A stretch of 64,000 nt of DNA from Acanthaster planci (GCF_001949145.1 NW_019091504.1:792026-856025); one strand, 5' to 3'. Counted from the stretch's first letter, positions 33,601 to 47,065 are shown. Notes: a model not told the origin generated them from the sequence alone. A program made the numbers and translations.

Positions 33601-36600
33601 TTAAAAATATAATAATACTTGTTATTTCTCTTAAAAAACCACAGTAAAAAAAGGAGCGCTTAGTGGTAACCATGAACTCATGACACCATAGACAAAATCA
33701 CATCAGTCCCTATCCACCTGTGTACAGCGGCATGTGTGAGGCTACCGCGTGTGAATGTCATGTTGTCTGTGTGCCAGTGGCATACATGTAGCCATGGGGG
33801 GCCGGGGGGGGGGCATGTGCCTCCTGGGTGCCCTCCCCTACTAAAAAAACAGATGAATGGATAACAAGGCTAACACAAGCTTGCCTCCAAAAAACCACAC
33901 CGCTGAAAGCTTTGTAAGATCGTTAGATTTCTGAATGCTGATCAAACAATTTATGCCCACGCAGTGTCAACAGCCCCCTAGGAATCCACCCTGTTCTGCT
34001 TGATCGTTTCTCACAGCAGGGACCACCATTATCACCCATTAGTGTGAATGGGCCATAAGTAGTGCTCATTAGCCATTCAGAGAGTAAGAAATCTTTGGCA
34101 GTTAACTGACCAGCTATTCCGCCCTCCTTTCTGTGTTTTTTTTAGATACTGCTGGTATTCGGACTGCGGATACCGACTTTGAAGCCATGGATATTGACAC
34201 AGGAGAGAGTGGACCCCAACGATGTATGTAGGAATCGTGATTAGTCAGGGTTATTAGACGTTTATATCCCAAGTTCTTAGTTAAGTTAGATTCATCAAAG
34301 CTTAATTTTATTTGCGAGAAGTCCCTGTTGAAGCTTGGAGAATCTTCTGGATAAGCTCCCAAGATGTATAAAACACAGTTCCATGCAGAAACTCTCTCTG
34401 TGACTCTGCATCAGCAAATAATGAAGGTCCATCTCAGTCTTAAAAGTTCAGGAACTTCAGAAACTGCGTAGATCAAGAGACAAAGTGAAAAATATGGCTG
34501 TTCTCTGGTGAAGAAATTTATGAAATGGATTTTTCTGGGCTAAGAAGTATTGAATAGGTTCCGTAGGTTTAAACGTGAGGAATTCTTAGTAGCTACATTC
34601 TTCCATTTTCCAAGGAATTTGCTGTGCCCTACCCTTGATAATTATCGTACATGTACATAACCATTGCGGACAGATATTTATGTCATGATGTGTCTGGCAG
34701 AAGGGCATGCAGGCATTTCTTTTTTAAACCTGACCCGTGTTGTAACAGCTTTCCTGATACGCCGTGTCCCAGGTAGGAGATGATGTGCAAAATAAGGCTT
34801 TGTGCATGTCACAGAGCTGGCAAAGTGGGTTGCACGGACTGTACACCAGTTGTGCCAGTAGCCGTGTCCAAACAGGTTTCCAGAGCTAGGTTTGTGTCTG
34901 TTATCAGCAGGTCCCTGTGTACTTGTACACATTTCCAGTTGGCAAAGATCTAGACCCAGGTCCTGACATCGGATTCAGATGCAGCCCTATGCATGAGGTT
35001 CAGTACCCCTTAAGCTCATTCAACTGCATAGCACTGTTTGTAGAAGGCGCACTGATTTGATACCGGTGGGTTTTTTGTTTTCTGTTGCAGCGGTGGAAGG
35101 CTGGATTCTGTTTGTTACAGGCGTCCACGAAGAGGGATCCGAGGAAGAAATCCGAGACAAGTTTGAGGAGTATGGCATTATTAAGAACATTCATGTCAAT
35201 CTGGACAGGCGAACAGGCTATCTGAAGGTGATGTGAATCATGTGGCCCATTAACTTGGCATCAAAATAATGAAATTGGATGAAACTTGGCTTAAAATTGT
35301 CTAAATAAACATTGTAATCTGAAATCATGGATTGTCTTTGCAGATTGTTTTGTGAGATTCATTTTGGTTTGAGAAGACTACAGTGTCAGCCTTAGTTGAC
35401 TATCTCCGTCAAATTTAAACTGAGAATTTCTGTATTGTTACTCTTTTGGCTTTGTTTGATAAGTGGATGAAATGAAGACAGATTGTAGGTTCAACGTTTT
35501 ATTTGTGGAACTTTGCTTTTTTTCACTTTAGCATCAGTCGCACTGGTGAAAGTACTTTGATACTCATTTCTTTCAGTGGATCCGTGAGAAATTAACCCGG
35601 AACGTTAAACTTAAAAAGCTTCACACCCGCAGCCTCATTCAGTTGACAAATAACGACTTGAACACTGAGATTATCAGGCTCTTCTGCTGGTTAAGATAAG
35701 ATTTAGCAGCGTGAATGCAGTCAGTGATGGATAAGACATGTCTGTATCTAGATGATTCACAGGAAACAGAGGTTGGCCCCATCTGTTGGCCAGAATGGAA
35801 ATCTTTGCACATTTCCAAGAACTCATGTGAAACAGACTTCTTGAAAATTTCTAAGTGCTTGGAAAGTAATGATGCTGCCCGCGCATCAAAGCAAACGGAA
35901 GCAAATTCTGTGCCCCTTGATTTGGTTCCCATAGTAACCGTGTTAGACTGACCCCTGCCCTTTTTCCTGTTCCCCGTCTTTGTCCACACCTCAGGGCTAT
36001 GCTTTGGTGGAGTTTGAGACCTTCAAGGAGGCTCAGAAGGCGATGGATGCCCTCAACGGCAGCGAGATTCTGGGCCAGGAGATCACCGTGGACTGGGCCT
36101 TCGTCAAAGGACCCCACAAGGACCCCAAGAAGAGGTATGTTGGGGTACAAACCACAAAGACATACATGTAATTTGCAACGACTTATCTTTTGAGGGAAAG
36201 TCCCTGAAACGCTGAACCATTTCCCAGCCTGTTGGAACTGCCTTAAATTTTCAACAGCCCCTCAAGAAATCAAATTTAGTGTCTGTGTGATAGATCGTGT
36301 AAAAAAAATAGTAATGGACAGTGAATGTTTTCTGGGGCACAAGCAAAAATAGAGAGCATTTGACAGGATTTGATCTTTACAGCGGCCACTGCCACGATGC
36401 CCCAGTGAATTGCTGTGATGCCCTTTAAAAATCGTGCGTACCTTTCAGCCACTTGGCTGCCGTGCCCCTCGTCAATGATCAGTAGGCTTACACAACTTTC
36501 AAGTTACCGTTTAGCGCTAGCATTTCTGTCAAGGGCTAGCCAACCGCACTGCGCTGACCGAGCACTATTTTTTTCCCAGACTGGTTTTGCATCGCCCCCG

Positions 36601-37835
36601 TAGACAACATGGTATGGCAACCATATCAACTTGGTTGACTCGTGTTACTTTAAAAAGTGGCACCAGACTACTTTTATAAATAGACTTGTTTCAAGTCGCT
36701 GGAAAGAATTACACGATTGGATTCTGTACACAGCACATTGAGACCGAGTCACTATTATTTTGGGATCACGGATTGGAGTACCACCCAGTTTATTTTTTCC
36801 CTCGCTTTTTTATATTTTTATATTATTTTTTAAAAATATTATTATTTTTATATTTTATATTCAAGCTGGTGCTGGGCATGTTCGTTACCCAGTGACTGAC
36901 TTGCTTGAATTGCATTGTTTGTATTTACATTGATTTTCGAAATGCAGTGTTGCCTTTATGGCATCATGAAAAGAAATAAGACAAAAAACCAAATGGTAAA
37001 TTAAAAGTTAGGACAGTATTATTTATTTTTATGTCTCTTTTTACCATTCAAGCAGACTGCTCAGCATGTCACGGTGATCAGAAACAATGAAATTTGTTGG
37101 TGGAAGGTTATAACACCATGTTGAAATTGAAGGAAAGTCTTTGAAAGTCACCAACAAGCATGAGAAATAAAAGTTTCAAAGTGGCCCTGGTGCCCTTTCA
37201 GTTGGCCTTGGTGCCCATTGGTTTTTGGGAGCACTCAAGGCCAAGTCGCCTTGACCCCCCTTTCCCATCTTTGTGGGCATTCACAACACTCATGCTGGGA
37301 TCCTCACTGAGTTCCGTAGTTTTCGCCATGTTCTCAACAACTGAGGAAGACTCCGCGATTGCACTCTAGAAGCAGAATATTGACAATGACATTCCACAAA
37401 TCAACTGAAATAGATAAAATTTGTAACATATTCCTATAGAGGAAATATGCATTGTTGCATATATTAAAAACGACATGTCTGGAGCAGGTGCATTTAGGAG
37501 GAATGTGGCCAAATACCATGACATGCAGAAGAGCATGAATAATTCTGAGCATGTCAGAATTTAATTGATGTAGTATTCTCTTTGTTATGTAAATGAGGGG
37601 AAACCAAAGCCTTTAGTCATTTATACCTGACAGCTAAAAGTATCTAATTATGCCCCAAATATTATTTGCCCACCTTTCATTCTTTAGAAAAACCCCAAAA
37701 AAACTAAAACTTACAAGGGGTATGAATAATTTTGTTAACTATTTCTCGTTGTGAAATGATGTTTTGTGTCCTTAACTTTGTGATTTGGGTGAAATCTCTC
37801 TTGCCATTTCTTACAGGAGTGGTCGCAGAAGATGA
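30614..37835 (+). CDS. RBM8A: RNA-binding protein 8A (Y14), exon junction complex subunit
   Basis: Six exons (30614-30689, 32949-33008, 34146-34223, 35091-35227, 35995-36134, 37817-37835), all with GT-AG introns and matching phases, give 510 nt and 169 residues. The order is: acidic N-terminus ([18 protein letters not shown]), basic [10 protein letters not shown], linker ending GPQRS, then an RRM at about 73-150 with RNP2 ILFVTG (77-82) and RNP1 GYLKGYALVEF (114-124), and a basic end PKKRSGRRR. Y14 pairs with MAGOH and is deposited with eIF4A3 about 24 nt upstream of exon junctions, guiding export, localisation and nonsense-mediated decay. Human Y14 is 174 residues and ends with an SR-type tail, which this protein lacks. 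No other member of the family fits as well. Introns 2 to 5 hold nothing notable; intron 1 holds an inverted repeat. Confidence 0.97.
31091..31639. repeat. Inverted repeat with internal tandem units in RBM8A intron 1
   Basis: Arms 31120-31176 and 31538-31595 are inverted copies, about 80% identical by eye. Each is built from 3-4 units of a CACTTTGCCCCATTTC-like 16-18-bp word. Outside the arms, a GTGTCAGCAAGCGTCAACA-like word at 31092-31113 recurs in direct orientation at 31615-31639. This suggests a small non-autonomous element with complex ends. Confidence 0.6.
32949..33008 (+). CDS. RBM8A: RBM8A exon 2
   Basis: The acceptor is TTGCAG and the donor GTCAGT. It encodes [19 protein letters not shown], the basic segment that follows the acidic N-terminus. 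Confidence 0.9.
34146..34223 (+). CDS. RBM8A: RBM8A exon 3
   Basis: The acceptor follows a T-run ending TTTTTTTTAG and the donor is GTATGT. It encodes the variable linker ([16 protein letters not shown]) before the RRM. Confidence 0.9.
35091..35227 (+). CDS. RBM8A: RBM8A exon 4: first half of RRM
   Basis: The acceptor is TCTGTTGCAG and the donor GTGATG. It encodes [20 protein letters not shown] to RRTGYLK, including RNP2. Confidence 0.96.
35995..36134 (+). CDS. RBM8A: RBM8A exon 5: second half of RRM
   Basis: The acceptor is CACACCTCAG and the donor GTATGT. It encodes [20 protein letters not shown] to [11 protein letters not shown], including RNP1 and the last RRM strand. It is noticeably more GC-rich than the introns. 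Confidence 0.96.
37817..37835 (+). CDS. RBM8A: RBM8A exon 6: terminal residues
   Basis: The acceptor is TTCTTACAG. It adds the codons SGRRR and a TGA stop. The frame from exon 5 (two bases plus one) closes exactly. Confidence 0.88.
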
Positions 37836-38315
37836 GAAGGCTTAGTCCATTAGTTGTTAAAATCACGGTTCATCCTGTCCAAGGTTTCAAGTCGCTGCCC
37901 CTCTCATGAAGGAGAGTCCTGAGTATTGGAAAACATACCCACGAGTGTCGGTGCACCAAAGCCATATTGTAGGATGTAACATTTGAAAGAGAACTTTTTT
38001 CCCTTTTGTGTAAAGTTTGGTAGCATGTAGGTTTGCATTATAAGGTCGAATTACCAGTACACGCAATTTGTACATAAAGAAAACATGTGGTTGAAGTGAC
38101 GGTTTACTTGAAATGAAATGAAAGATGTTTTAAGATTATTCTTTCAAATCGCGGTAGGCCCTAATTCGGCCAAACAAGTATTTTGTCCCTGTTTTTACAA
38201 ACCGGTCTCATAACTCATAACAGAATGACATGTACTCCAGTCTTAGAATCTGCAGTGCATCAGTTCCCGTATGTTGTGACACGGAAAAGTGTGCTCAGTT
38301 TCAAGCCCCAAAGTC

Positions 38316-38321
38316 AATAAA
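38316..38321 (+). promoter_or_regulatory. RBM8A candidate poly(A) signal
   Basis: AATAAA, 480 nt past the RBM8A stop, in TCAATAAAATG. It is the first canonical hexamer downstream on the coding strand that I noticed. Confidence 0.5.
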
Positions 38322-38332
38322 ATGAAAATGCC

Positions 38333-38469
38333 GAGCGTTTTCGAAGCGAGCGGCTTCGGCTTAGACTTCGGTTTCGCTGGTTCCAGTCAGAGCTTGAACA
38401 TGTGGTTTTGAACACTGCTTCAAGAAGGCTTGAACCAGCGAAACCAAAGTCCACACGCCGAAAACGCTC
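38333..38469. repeat. Imperfect inverted repeat just past the RBM8A poly(A) signal
   Basis: Outer arms GAGCGTTTTCG/CGAAAACGCTC (38333-38343 and 38459-38469) and inner arms ACTTCGGTTTCGCTGGTTC/GAACCAGCGAAACCAAAGT (38364-38382 and 38432-38450) nest to give a ~137-nt foldback. The unpaired left insert is itself GC-rich (GCGAGCGGCTTCGGC). Confidence 0.7.
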
Positions 38470-41400
38470 TAGGATTCACTCTGGCCACCCCCAGTTGACT
38501 GTTTGCACTTCAACCATTTTGTCACGGATAGGAATCTTTAAAGGGGTACTTAATGTCATTAGGACCATTGCTTATACATGTCTGAAGCTTGTTTTTTTCC
38601 TAGTTGGAATGTGTTTTAGTCTGTTGTTTTTTGTTCCTCAAGTAGCAAGTTTGTTCTGGCACCCTAAGTTACACAGTCTAAGAGCCATTTTCATGGAATT
38701 AGAAATCATTCTCTGGTTCTAGTTCGGAGTTTGAAAGGGGTTTTGGAGAACTGTATTTGGGCAAATAGCTATGTAAATGTGGTCCGTTTTTATTAAAATC
38801 GTTGTTTGGACCAAAATTTCTGTGAAATTCTGCGTGTTTTTTTTCGTCCAAGTCATATTTTCTGGCTTCTAGCAGCGCCCAGCCCAGGGAAATTATACGG
38901 AGCTTCGTGTCTAGCTGGGTGGAACATTTTCAACAGCGCCCCAATCTTGAAATCTGTGAAACGCAGGATTTATTTGTTTTTTGTTAGTAGTAAAGTACAC
39001 ACTGGGCCCAAATGACATGCGCCGATCAAAACACAACTTGCACCCTCAAATTTTCTGCTCTTAGTGCATTTTTTGGTCAGTTGAGTGGATGGTTTGTTCC
39101 AAAGAGGGATAGGTAGGCCTATTTCTGAAAGAATCTGGACAAAAAGCCTTGCAAAAGTGACTTAAGTTTTTGATGAAGTGTAAAGGTATCAATTTTAAAG
39201 ATTTTTTGGATTAAAAGTATGCATTATTTATGAAACGGGCAGCGTTATAAACGGAAGGAGTGCTGAATTTGAAAATCTCAATACAGAAACATAGTATCTA
39301 TGAACAAACTGCAGTAACCAAAAGTAGACGTGTTAAATTTTATAGCGAGTTTATTCTGCGTATGTTGTGTTTTGAACGGGGATAGTGAGATAAGCACTAT
39401 TTCATAATGCCAAATCTATGTATTACATAAGATCGACCTCACGCCCATTCGGATTTCATTTATGTTTCATACAATTACCTCGTGCTCTTGGATTTTACAG
39501 CGCTTCAATATGAAACATTGACTCGATGAAACATGGACCCGTGGCTGTCTTGCGCATGCCCATGGTGAACCAAATGAGAACCACTACCTTTCAGTCGTTC
39601 AACAACATTTATTTCCATAATGCCATATAGAAGAATAATATAAATTAATTATCATGAGATATATTTAGAACAATATTACTAGTATTTACACACAGAGAAA
39701 ACTTGACAGGGGTATATACATAGATGGAATGAAGATGGCTATATGGGGGCATCTTAAGAAGCTGGAAGCTTATATATAAGATGCCCTGACAAAACAAAAC
39801 AAGATCCAATCGACAAACTAATAGATTGACAAAAAAACACTCGGACTAAGACATACACGTGGGATGAATGTTAAAATAAAACGATGAATACGTTAAATGT
39901 TTCAAGATATGAGCGACAGAGTCCATGTAAAAGGAAGACTAGATATCATGGGGTCCCAGATTTCACGTGACACCGCACATAGATGGTACATGTTCATTGC
40001 ATCAATTTTATACTTCGTCTTTTTTTGGCAGTGCATGGTCTTGGCGTTAATTAGGCCTATGTTCTGATGACGTCACTATTTATTTACACATGCATTTTTC
40101 TATGGAACTAGTGGGGCCCACAGTCCACTGCGTGCCTTAGGAAAGCACAAATATAAAGTGTGCCATCATCAGTACAGAGTGTACGGGCAAGGAGGCGATC
40201 ACTTGCAACACTTTGAAGTTCAACGATCGCGACGACACGCAGTTTTGTGACATCCCGACCATCAGACCAATTCATATTTGCAAATACGATGAAACAACTT
40301 GGACCTCAAGAACGAGATGTTAAAATTTATCTTCAGGATAAAGCTGAAAGTCAATGGTAGATTCAGAGCAATATGAGCCGCTGGAGCTGGCCAGCTGTGG
40401 AACGTGCGCACACACGCAATGCAAAAACAGGAAAAACGCACGTGACTCACGTCAACCTGAGATCTGTTCGAGTTGGATGAGATTCAGAAGCACTCATCGG
40501 GTTTACTGACGACAAAAGTGAATTACTGATGACGAATCCAGACGCCATAACTGAGGTTGCATCGCATTCTTAGGCACGTTTTTCAGCTTGACGCGTGCGT
40601 GCATGTGGCAGATCGCGACACCCTATTGATCGAAGAGGCATGTAACGCGCGTACCACCCGTCCGTGAGTGTTGTGACGGCAAAGTATGGAGGTTTTTCAC
40701 CTGACGTAACTTGACAGGCAAAAGCATTTCAGGGAGCGTACCATGTCCGTGAAGGCGCATGCATTTTGGAATCTGCGTATTTCCATTGGCAGTTTCATGT
40801 ACGCCATAATGTTGAGAGTCTTGTCTTCGAAGCCGCGTGTTTCTGCGCACATCCGTGTAAATTGAACGCTAACCGTCAAAAATTACGTGATTATAAATTT
40901 ATATTCCTGTAATTCTGGTTATCGAATCATACTATAGTGAGACGTGTAACATCATTATTTTTTTGTTGAAGAGCTACGGGCCGCCTGCCCCCAACCGCCC
41001 TGTAGGCCCAGTGGTAAAGGCAAATCCTTTTTTTTTCCATACCGAGGACGCAGTTTCAAGGATCGCAGGCAGGGGAAACAAACGTGGTCGCAAGAGTTTA
41101 TAATCACATCAGTTGAGCTCGAGAGTGTTCGCATTATGCCCTGATTGAGGCATGGACATCAGACATGAGAGCATATTGAGTGGGGTGTTCGTGTCAAAGA
41201 CCCCTCTTTTTCATCAAGTCTTTTTTTAGTCCCCGCAGCGGGGTTCGGGTAGGGGTGTCGGGGTGGGGATATAATTAACCCCTGTCTTCTCGCTCTAATC
41301 CATCGGGAGTGATCCCGGATCTTGTACTCCTTCCACAGGTGAAAACCAGCCAGCATTTGAATACACAACGGCCTGCCATTCTGCCATTCCCGTCATTGTT

Positions 41401-44400
41401 TGTAATCCCTCGCGCCAGCGGGTACCACCCCCTCCGATTTATTGGAGACCACCGCCAGCCCTGGCCGATGACTGACGCCGTGTCGGGGGACCAAGACATT
41501 GCCGGGAGTTCCCAGGCAAAGGAGTTCAAGTAACTAGGTCAGGACGGAAAACATGACAGGCTGTACACACGCACATGAGTCCACCGACTTCCATCCTTCG
41601 TCACTTCCGCGTCGCTGTGTGGTCACCGACGACAAGACGGCCCCCCAATGATGAACGCGCTGCGCATTCTCGTCAAATTACACCTCGTGTGCTACTGACA
41701 GACGAGATCTGAAGGGCGGTCAGTTCACAAAAAGTGCAATCTCGGCGTGTTGAGAGAGAAGATAAACTGGAATAATAAATAAAATTCAATATTTCACCCA
41801 TGTCCGGCATTAAATTCCGATGGTGATGGAGAAACTGTTTTTCTAAAAGTTTCGTGAAGCGCAGGAAACCAGTTTTTCATTAAAAAAAAGTTTTCAGGTT
41901 ATCGTTTAACATTCAAGGGCGGCTGTAGCGGTAAAGGAATCATATAATCCTACTTTGATGACATGAATACAATGAAGTAGGCCTACAACTTTATTCACGT
42001 GACGATAACTTTCCATCTATGAAGCAGTAAAAAGGGAGACTTGGTACTACGATCATGTCATACCATCAGTCGTTCTGGAATTGAAATTATTTGTCAACGG
42101 TTGAAGTGCGTTTTCAGTTTGTGTCTTCGTATAAGTTCTAAAACACCATGTCTGCTGAACGTGAAAAATCAGACTGATTCTCCTCCAAAATGGTTTCTAA
42201 CTGAGACGTCAAGAGAGTGCTTTAGAGCAAACACGTGCGACCAATATATTTTAACCGACACGCCGATGCGCCGAGTCTGTGCCACTTTCCGTCCAGGAAC
42301 GGAGCGAGACATTCGTCGTTTGGATTAAATTTGAGACCTTCGGTGAGGACAAAAAACGCAGAGCTCACGAGAGAGGTATGACAAAACTTGCTGTGAAGAG
42401 GCTGATCCGGGTTTTTTTGAAAGTTCGATTTTTTTCGATTGGGGGGGTTAATTAAATTTGTCGCCATTGTTGAAGCCATTTATTCTCTTTGTTTTGTTCT
42501 TAACCCAGCACTTAAACAAGGATCTGCACCTGCTTAGATATATGATATGGTGTTTTAACACCCCCAGGGACGCCACAATATAGCCAATAATTGTTAAATC
42601 TTACCTGCGCCAAATTCTGCCATCATAACAAATACACCAACCAACATCTGGGTGACTTGTGCATATCTTATTCAAGGTAACTTTATTCATTATAATACAG
42701 TTGTTTTGTACAAACATTACATAGTATCAAGATACTATACTTCATTCACAGTACGTTGTTTAGCTATATGGCTTACTTAAGTTATTTATACAACTTTGCA
42801 AAAATTTGGTCCCTTTATAAATTATGCAAAGGAGGTTTGAAACTCTTTGACATTTGCACAAAGTGGGACTTATTTTATTCGGAGCTTATAAGCAAAGTAC
42901 GCAGATACAAAAATCATGAAAAATGTCAAAAACGTGACTTGAATTCTTCAAAATTTTAAGCTCTATCGAGTTAAATAAGGCAAAGCAAAAGCATATTTAT
43001 TTTTGATCCAGCATTCATAGCACGGTCAAATCTGACCTCAAGAATATCTAAGAGCCGAACAATCGTGTCTTAGGCCTAAACACGACTGAGATTGTAACAA
43101 TGACTGTTTTTTTGCTTGATTTCCTTTGAGGGTTTTCGTGATATAACGGGGGGGGGGGGTTTCATTAAAAAAAGAGGTATACTCATTTCCCGCGCCCTCG
43201 GGCACGTCCTTTCACAAAAATTCATCGAATGTAAGTTTTCCAAGCAACAAGTCAGTTGTGTTGCAGTTTTGACCTGATGCATGCGAGGCTCCGGTTACAA
43301 CTTAACTTCACTCAGGTCAGAGGGTGGCTTTATTCAATGCGATCACTGGATCAAAAGTTGACATTCTCAGACCTGGAAGGGAGTCGGGAAACCAGTTCAC
43401 CGACGGAGGAGTTCCAATTAGCTATATCCGTTTTTTCTTTGTCTAAACAGAGATCGGTGTTTGGCCGGGGACGGATTCCTCTGACGAATGTGCATTCTGT
43501 TGGTTTGGAAAGTTTAGTCTGGTCATGTGCGTCTTCCATCATTCGTTTGTGGTTATTATGAGGTCAGGCGGTAGACTCGTTAATAGCCTGACAAGGAACC
43601 GCAATTCCTCATTCGCTACTTTTGATCTCGGAATAGCGCACTCATAAACGAACGGTCGTCATGAAACAAAAAAACGAAACAATTAACGTGATCCAGTATG
43701 GCGCTCCATCACGAACTAACCACTTAGTCGCGCCTCGAGGCGCCAAATGGCATTCCTGGCACAACCGACGAGCACAGACCACGAGACAAACGTATAAGCA
43801 AGTCCGGTTTGTTTTTACATAAATCTGGCCTTAATGAACCCATCGGTGCAACCAGGGCGGGCGAAATGCATTCATTAAAACTTGCACGCACTCGACCCGT
43901 TCAGTGTCTCATTGCGTCAAACACTCCTACTCATTCAGAAATGTTATGCTTACATCCTCTCCCGCTGGCGTCATTTGGAGTAAGCCTTCATTAAACCGTC
44001 TAGCTGGAAGCTCAACAAGCCAATTTGTCAATTTCTGTATAATTATAACTTTGAAAAGCAGCATTTGTTTAGACACATTTAGCAAATTCTACAGTAATAT
44101 ATACAATGCTGTAATTTACATTTTGTTCATTTTACGAAATGCAATTTGGGACGCTTTTTGTCCAACTGACTACAAATGTCCATTCATTAGAAAAAAAATG
44201 GATTGTCTTTCAGTAAAAATAGAACATAAAAATTTCACTTCCCCAAACCGCAATTGTTAACTCTTAGCGAGGAGAATCGCTTTACCAATCAATGAAATAA
44301 TATTTACACACAATCATATTCAACCAATCTACTCCATGTGGTTATAATTATGTGGATCAGAGAACAACTTCAAGTTACAAGTTATAAATAACTCCAGGTT

Positions 44401-46392
44401 TCGAATAATTTGTTCCAGCTGATGTTAATTTCATTTTCCCCCAACAAGACAAGCTACATCGGCATGCCCATTAATTTTGCAGCAGGCCGATTTCAAACGA
44501 CTGGTTACGGGGGCTTCGAACATTACTCTTTATACTTAAAATTTTCAACTCCTTCCCCCGACAAACAAGGGGTTAGGATAGGAAATATTTCTCCCGTGTT
44601 AGGCATAATGGCTCCGCTTAGTTTGACATTTAATATTTGTCCTTTGCACACAGCAATAACTAAACGTCGATGGTCAATACTGGCCCGCCTTTTCAGAGAG
44701 GGAGGGTGGGGCGTGGTCTATCTTCAAAACTTTATTATGGACCAGGCCCTAAGAATCAAGTGATCCTACAGCGTTCGAACACTTCAGCATTTTTCCGCGG
44801 CTGAAATGCCACAACCACAAAACATCCCCGGAACACAAACTGGGCAACGGTTGTCATGTGACATTTTGAATTGTGACTCATTTGAACTCAATTCCCTTCT
44901 TCTAATACGGACCAGCCCCTGTCAATTCCCTACCCGCGCCTGGTTCCCGGCTCGCATTACAACATGATCTGGCCAGCCATGTTATCCGGAATCACACAAG
45001 AAGGATGTTCTTAATCACTGTCATGTGCATGTTCCGATTCTGCGGTCCCACACGAGACCCACAATCCAACTGCCCACATTTCCATAGCTGGAAACAAATG
45101 GCAGACAGCTAGGAATCTAGAAAATCTATTAATAGACTTGTTGCGGTTACGTAGAGGAGAAATTTGGAAAATATCACAGCCTTTTCCCTATCTTTTCAAA
45201 TGCCTGCTTTAACTGGGCCGTGCTCTTTCCATGTTGCCAGACGCCTCTTGGTGTAAATACGAAATCATTCCATGGAATTCGGAAACAATAAATCTAATGC
45301 CAATGGCTATAATGATCTGTTAATAAATCAAGCAATCCTACGCTTCTGCAAAGGGATTGACCAAACGTGCCAGTTAATTTGCACTCTCGTGTAAAACCTG
45401 ATCGGTTATGTCCGTTTCTCAACTGCCATTTTAGTAATGACGTTGTCAAGAAATAATACAAACTTTCGCTTGAAGTCGAAGCAATGCTGTAATTGGTGCC
45501 AAAACCAATAAAAATGCAAAAATCCTTTACCATTCAATTTCATAGCCCCCATTTGTAAATTGAAAGAAAATTTAGAAGTAAGTTTCTCTAAAATGCATCG
45601 TTTGTATGAACTCATTAACTGTATACTCCTCTTTTTTCGGGGGTTGGACTTTATTTACGGTATACTGAAATGTTTGAATGTTTTCACGGGATTACAATCT
45701 TCAGGGTTCAAATCATTTTGCATCCAAAGGGCGTATACAGGTTCTACATTGTTATTGTCTGTAGGTTCCATTGTGTTTTTACACACTTTGACGTAAAGAA
45801 CGACCAAACTACATCTATATAAATTCTCACTTATAATTAATAAATACCTTAGTGCCAGCAACCGAGCCAGACCAATAACCATTATGCTGTCTGCATAATT
45901 TTACAATCTTAAATGTGCTTAAAAATGTTCCAGATTTCGAATTAAAACTTCTTCATAAACCTCACAAAAGAAAGGACAGTACGCCCAGCTTGTCTCAGTT
46001 CTTAAATGCCTTTAAGCACCGCCAAGAAGTCTCTTTAATCCACTGTATCTTTCCGTTATAAAACGTATATATTAAGATTATTCGTTCGCCCAGTCACAAC
46101 ACCTTAAAATATGCGTAATCCATTCCAGTCAATTTGCAACCGATTAAAAAAAAGGATACCGCGGTAACTGTATAAATTCCAGTGTAATATAACCGTGCAG
46201 TGCTCATTAGCCCTAAAGGAAATTCGTGAAAGATACACTGACAACATTTTGTACTGTATAAAAGCTAAATGCAGTCAGAATTATCAAAATGGTCGGTGAT
46301 ACTGTTGTACAAAAAGATGAATGGAATTCTATACAAGTTGTAGAAATACACAATGTATCTTGTCCTACGATGTAAAGCAATCACTGCGTTTG
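38470..46392. other. Intergenic DNA between RBM8A and the methyltransferase
   Basis: Convergent intergenic space with no recognised gene. Small items are a GGGCATCTT...AAGATGCCC foldback at about 39748-39786, a CCCCGCAGCGGGG hairpin at about 41231-41243 and a G-run near 43149-43158. Open frames such as 43256-43561 (101 codons, plus) and 44410-44763 (117 codons, plus) show no domain and are treated as chance. Confidence 0.5.
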
Positions 46393-46398
46393 TTTATT
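46393..46398 (-). promoter_or_regulatory. Methyltransferase candidate poly(A) signal
   Basis: AATAAA on the minus strand (TTTATT on plus), about 100 nt past the methyltransferase stop codon. Confidence 0.6.
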
Positions 46399-46496
46399 CT
46401 GTAAAAAAAACAATGAATACATTTCTCTTTCAGAAATGTCAAATTTTCAGTATGCTTACAACCTCCGCTGTGTTTATGTCCATCGAATTTATGAAG

Positions 46497-47065
46497 TCAT
46501 TCAGTTTTCTTTTTAGCGACGTAAATCAGATTAAACTTATCTTTAGATGGCGTCATGGTGACGTCGGTAAAACCGACCTCTTCGAGCATTTTCACGGCCA
46601 TTTCACGACCCCACATCGTGCCCAGTCCCGCCCCATCCTCGAAGCTCAGCGACACGGGCATGCAATGCATGAGGCTGATGACGTAACCGTCGATGGCTCG
46701 CGGGTTCCCGACGTTCTTGGAAGGGTGACTGTGCACGTTGAGCTCAAGCATGCAGTAGATACCGCCGGGTGCCAGTGCCCGGTGGGCCCCGTTCAGCACT
46801 ATCCGTGGATGCGCCATGTCGTGCATGGCGTCGAAGCAGGTGATGAACCCGAATTGTTCCACCCACTGTCCCGGCAGTGACGCAGCATCTTTGATGATGA
46901 AGTGACAGTTGGACAGACTGAGTCGCTGGGCCTCGTTCCGGGCAAATGCAATGGCTTCATCCGAGATGTCAATGCCATAGAAGATACTTCGAGGGAACCT
47001 TTGTGCGAGAAGAAGTATCGCTCTTCCCCGACCACACCCAACGTCTAGGCATTCACACCCAGATT
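46497..47065 (-). CDS. Methyltransferase exon 4: Rossmann domain
   Basis: The acceptor is TTCATTTTCAG. It carries the whole catalytic Rossmann fold from CECLDVGCGRG to the C-terminus YVAKKKTE and a TGA stop. It is GC-rich compared with its surroundings, which also creates a long antisense open frame (46353-46880, plus) that is not a gene. Confidence 0.95.

Noticed and set aside
36785-36865. AT-rich tract in RBM8A intron 5 as a possible origin or satellite
   Set aside because: It is simple TA/TTTTA low-complexity DNA without a regular period.
42041-42328. 95-codon plus ORF and overlapping 85-codon minus ORF
   Set aside because: No domain and no splice context; frames on both strands overlap.
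46353-46880. 175-codon plus-strand ORF
   Set aside because: It is the antisense shadow of the GC-rich methyltransferase exon 4, whose Rossmann motifs and splice phase are clear on the minus strand.
46497-47065. Bacterial contamination as the source of the methyltransferase
   Set aside because: The gene is split into four exons with canonical splice sites, matching phases, a TATA box and a poly(A) signal.
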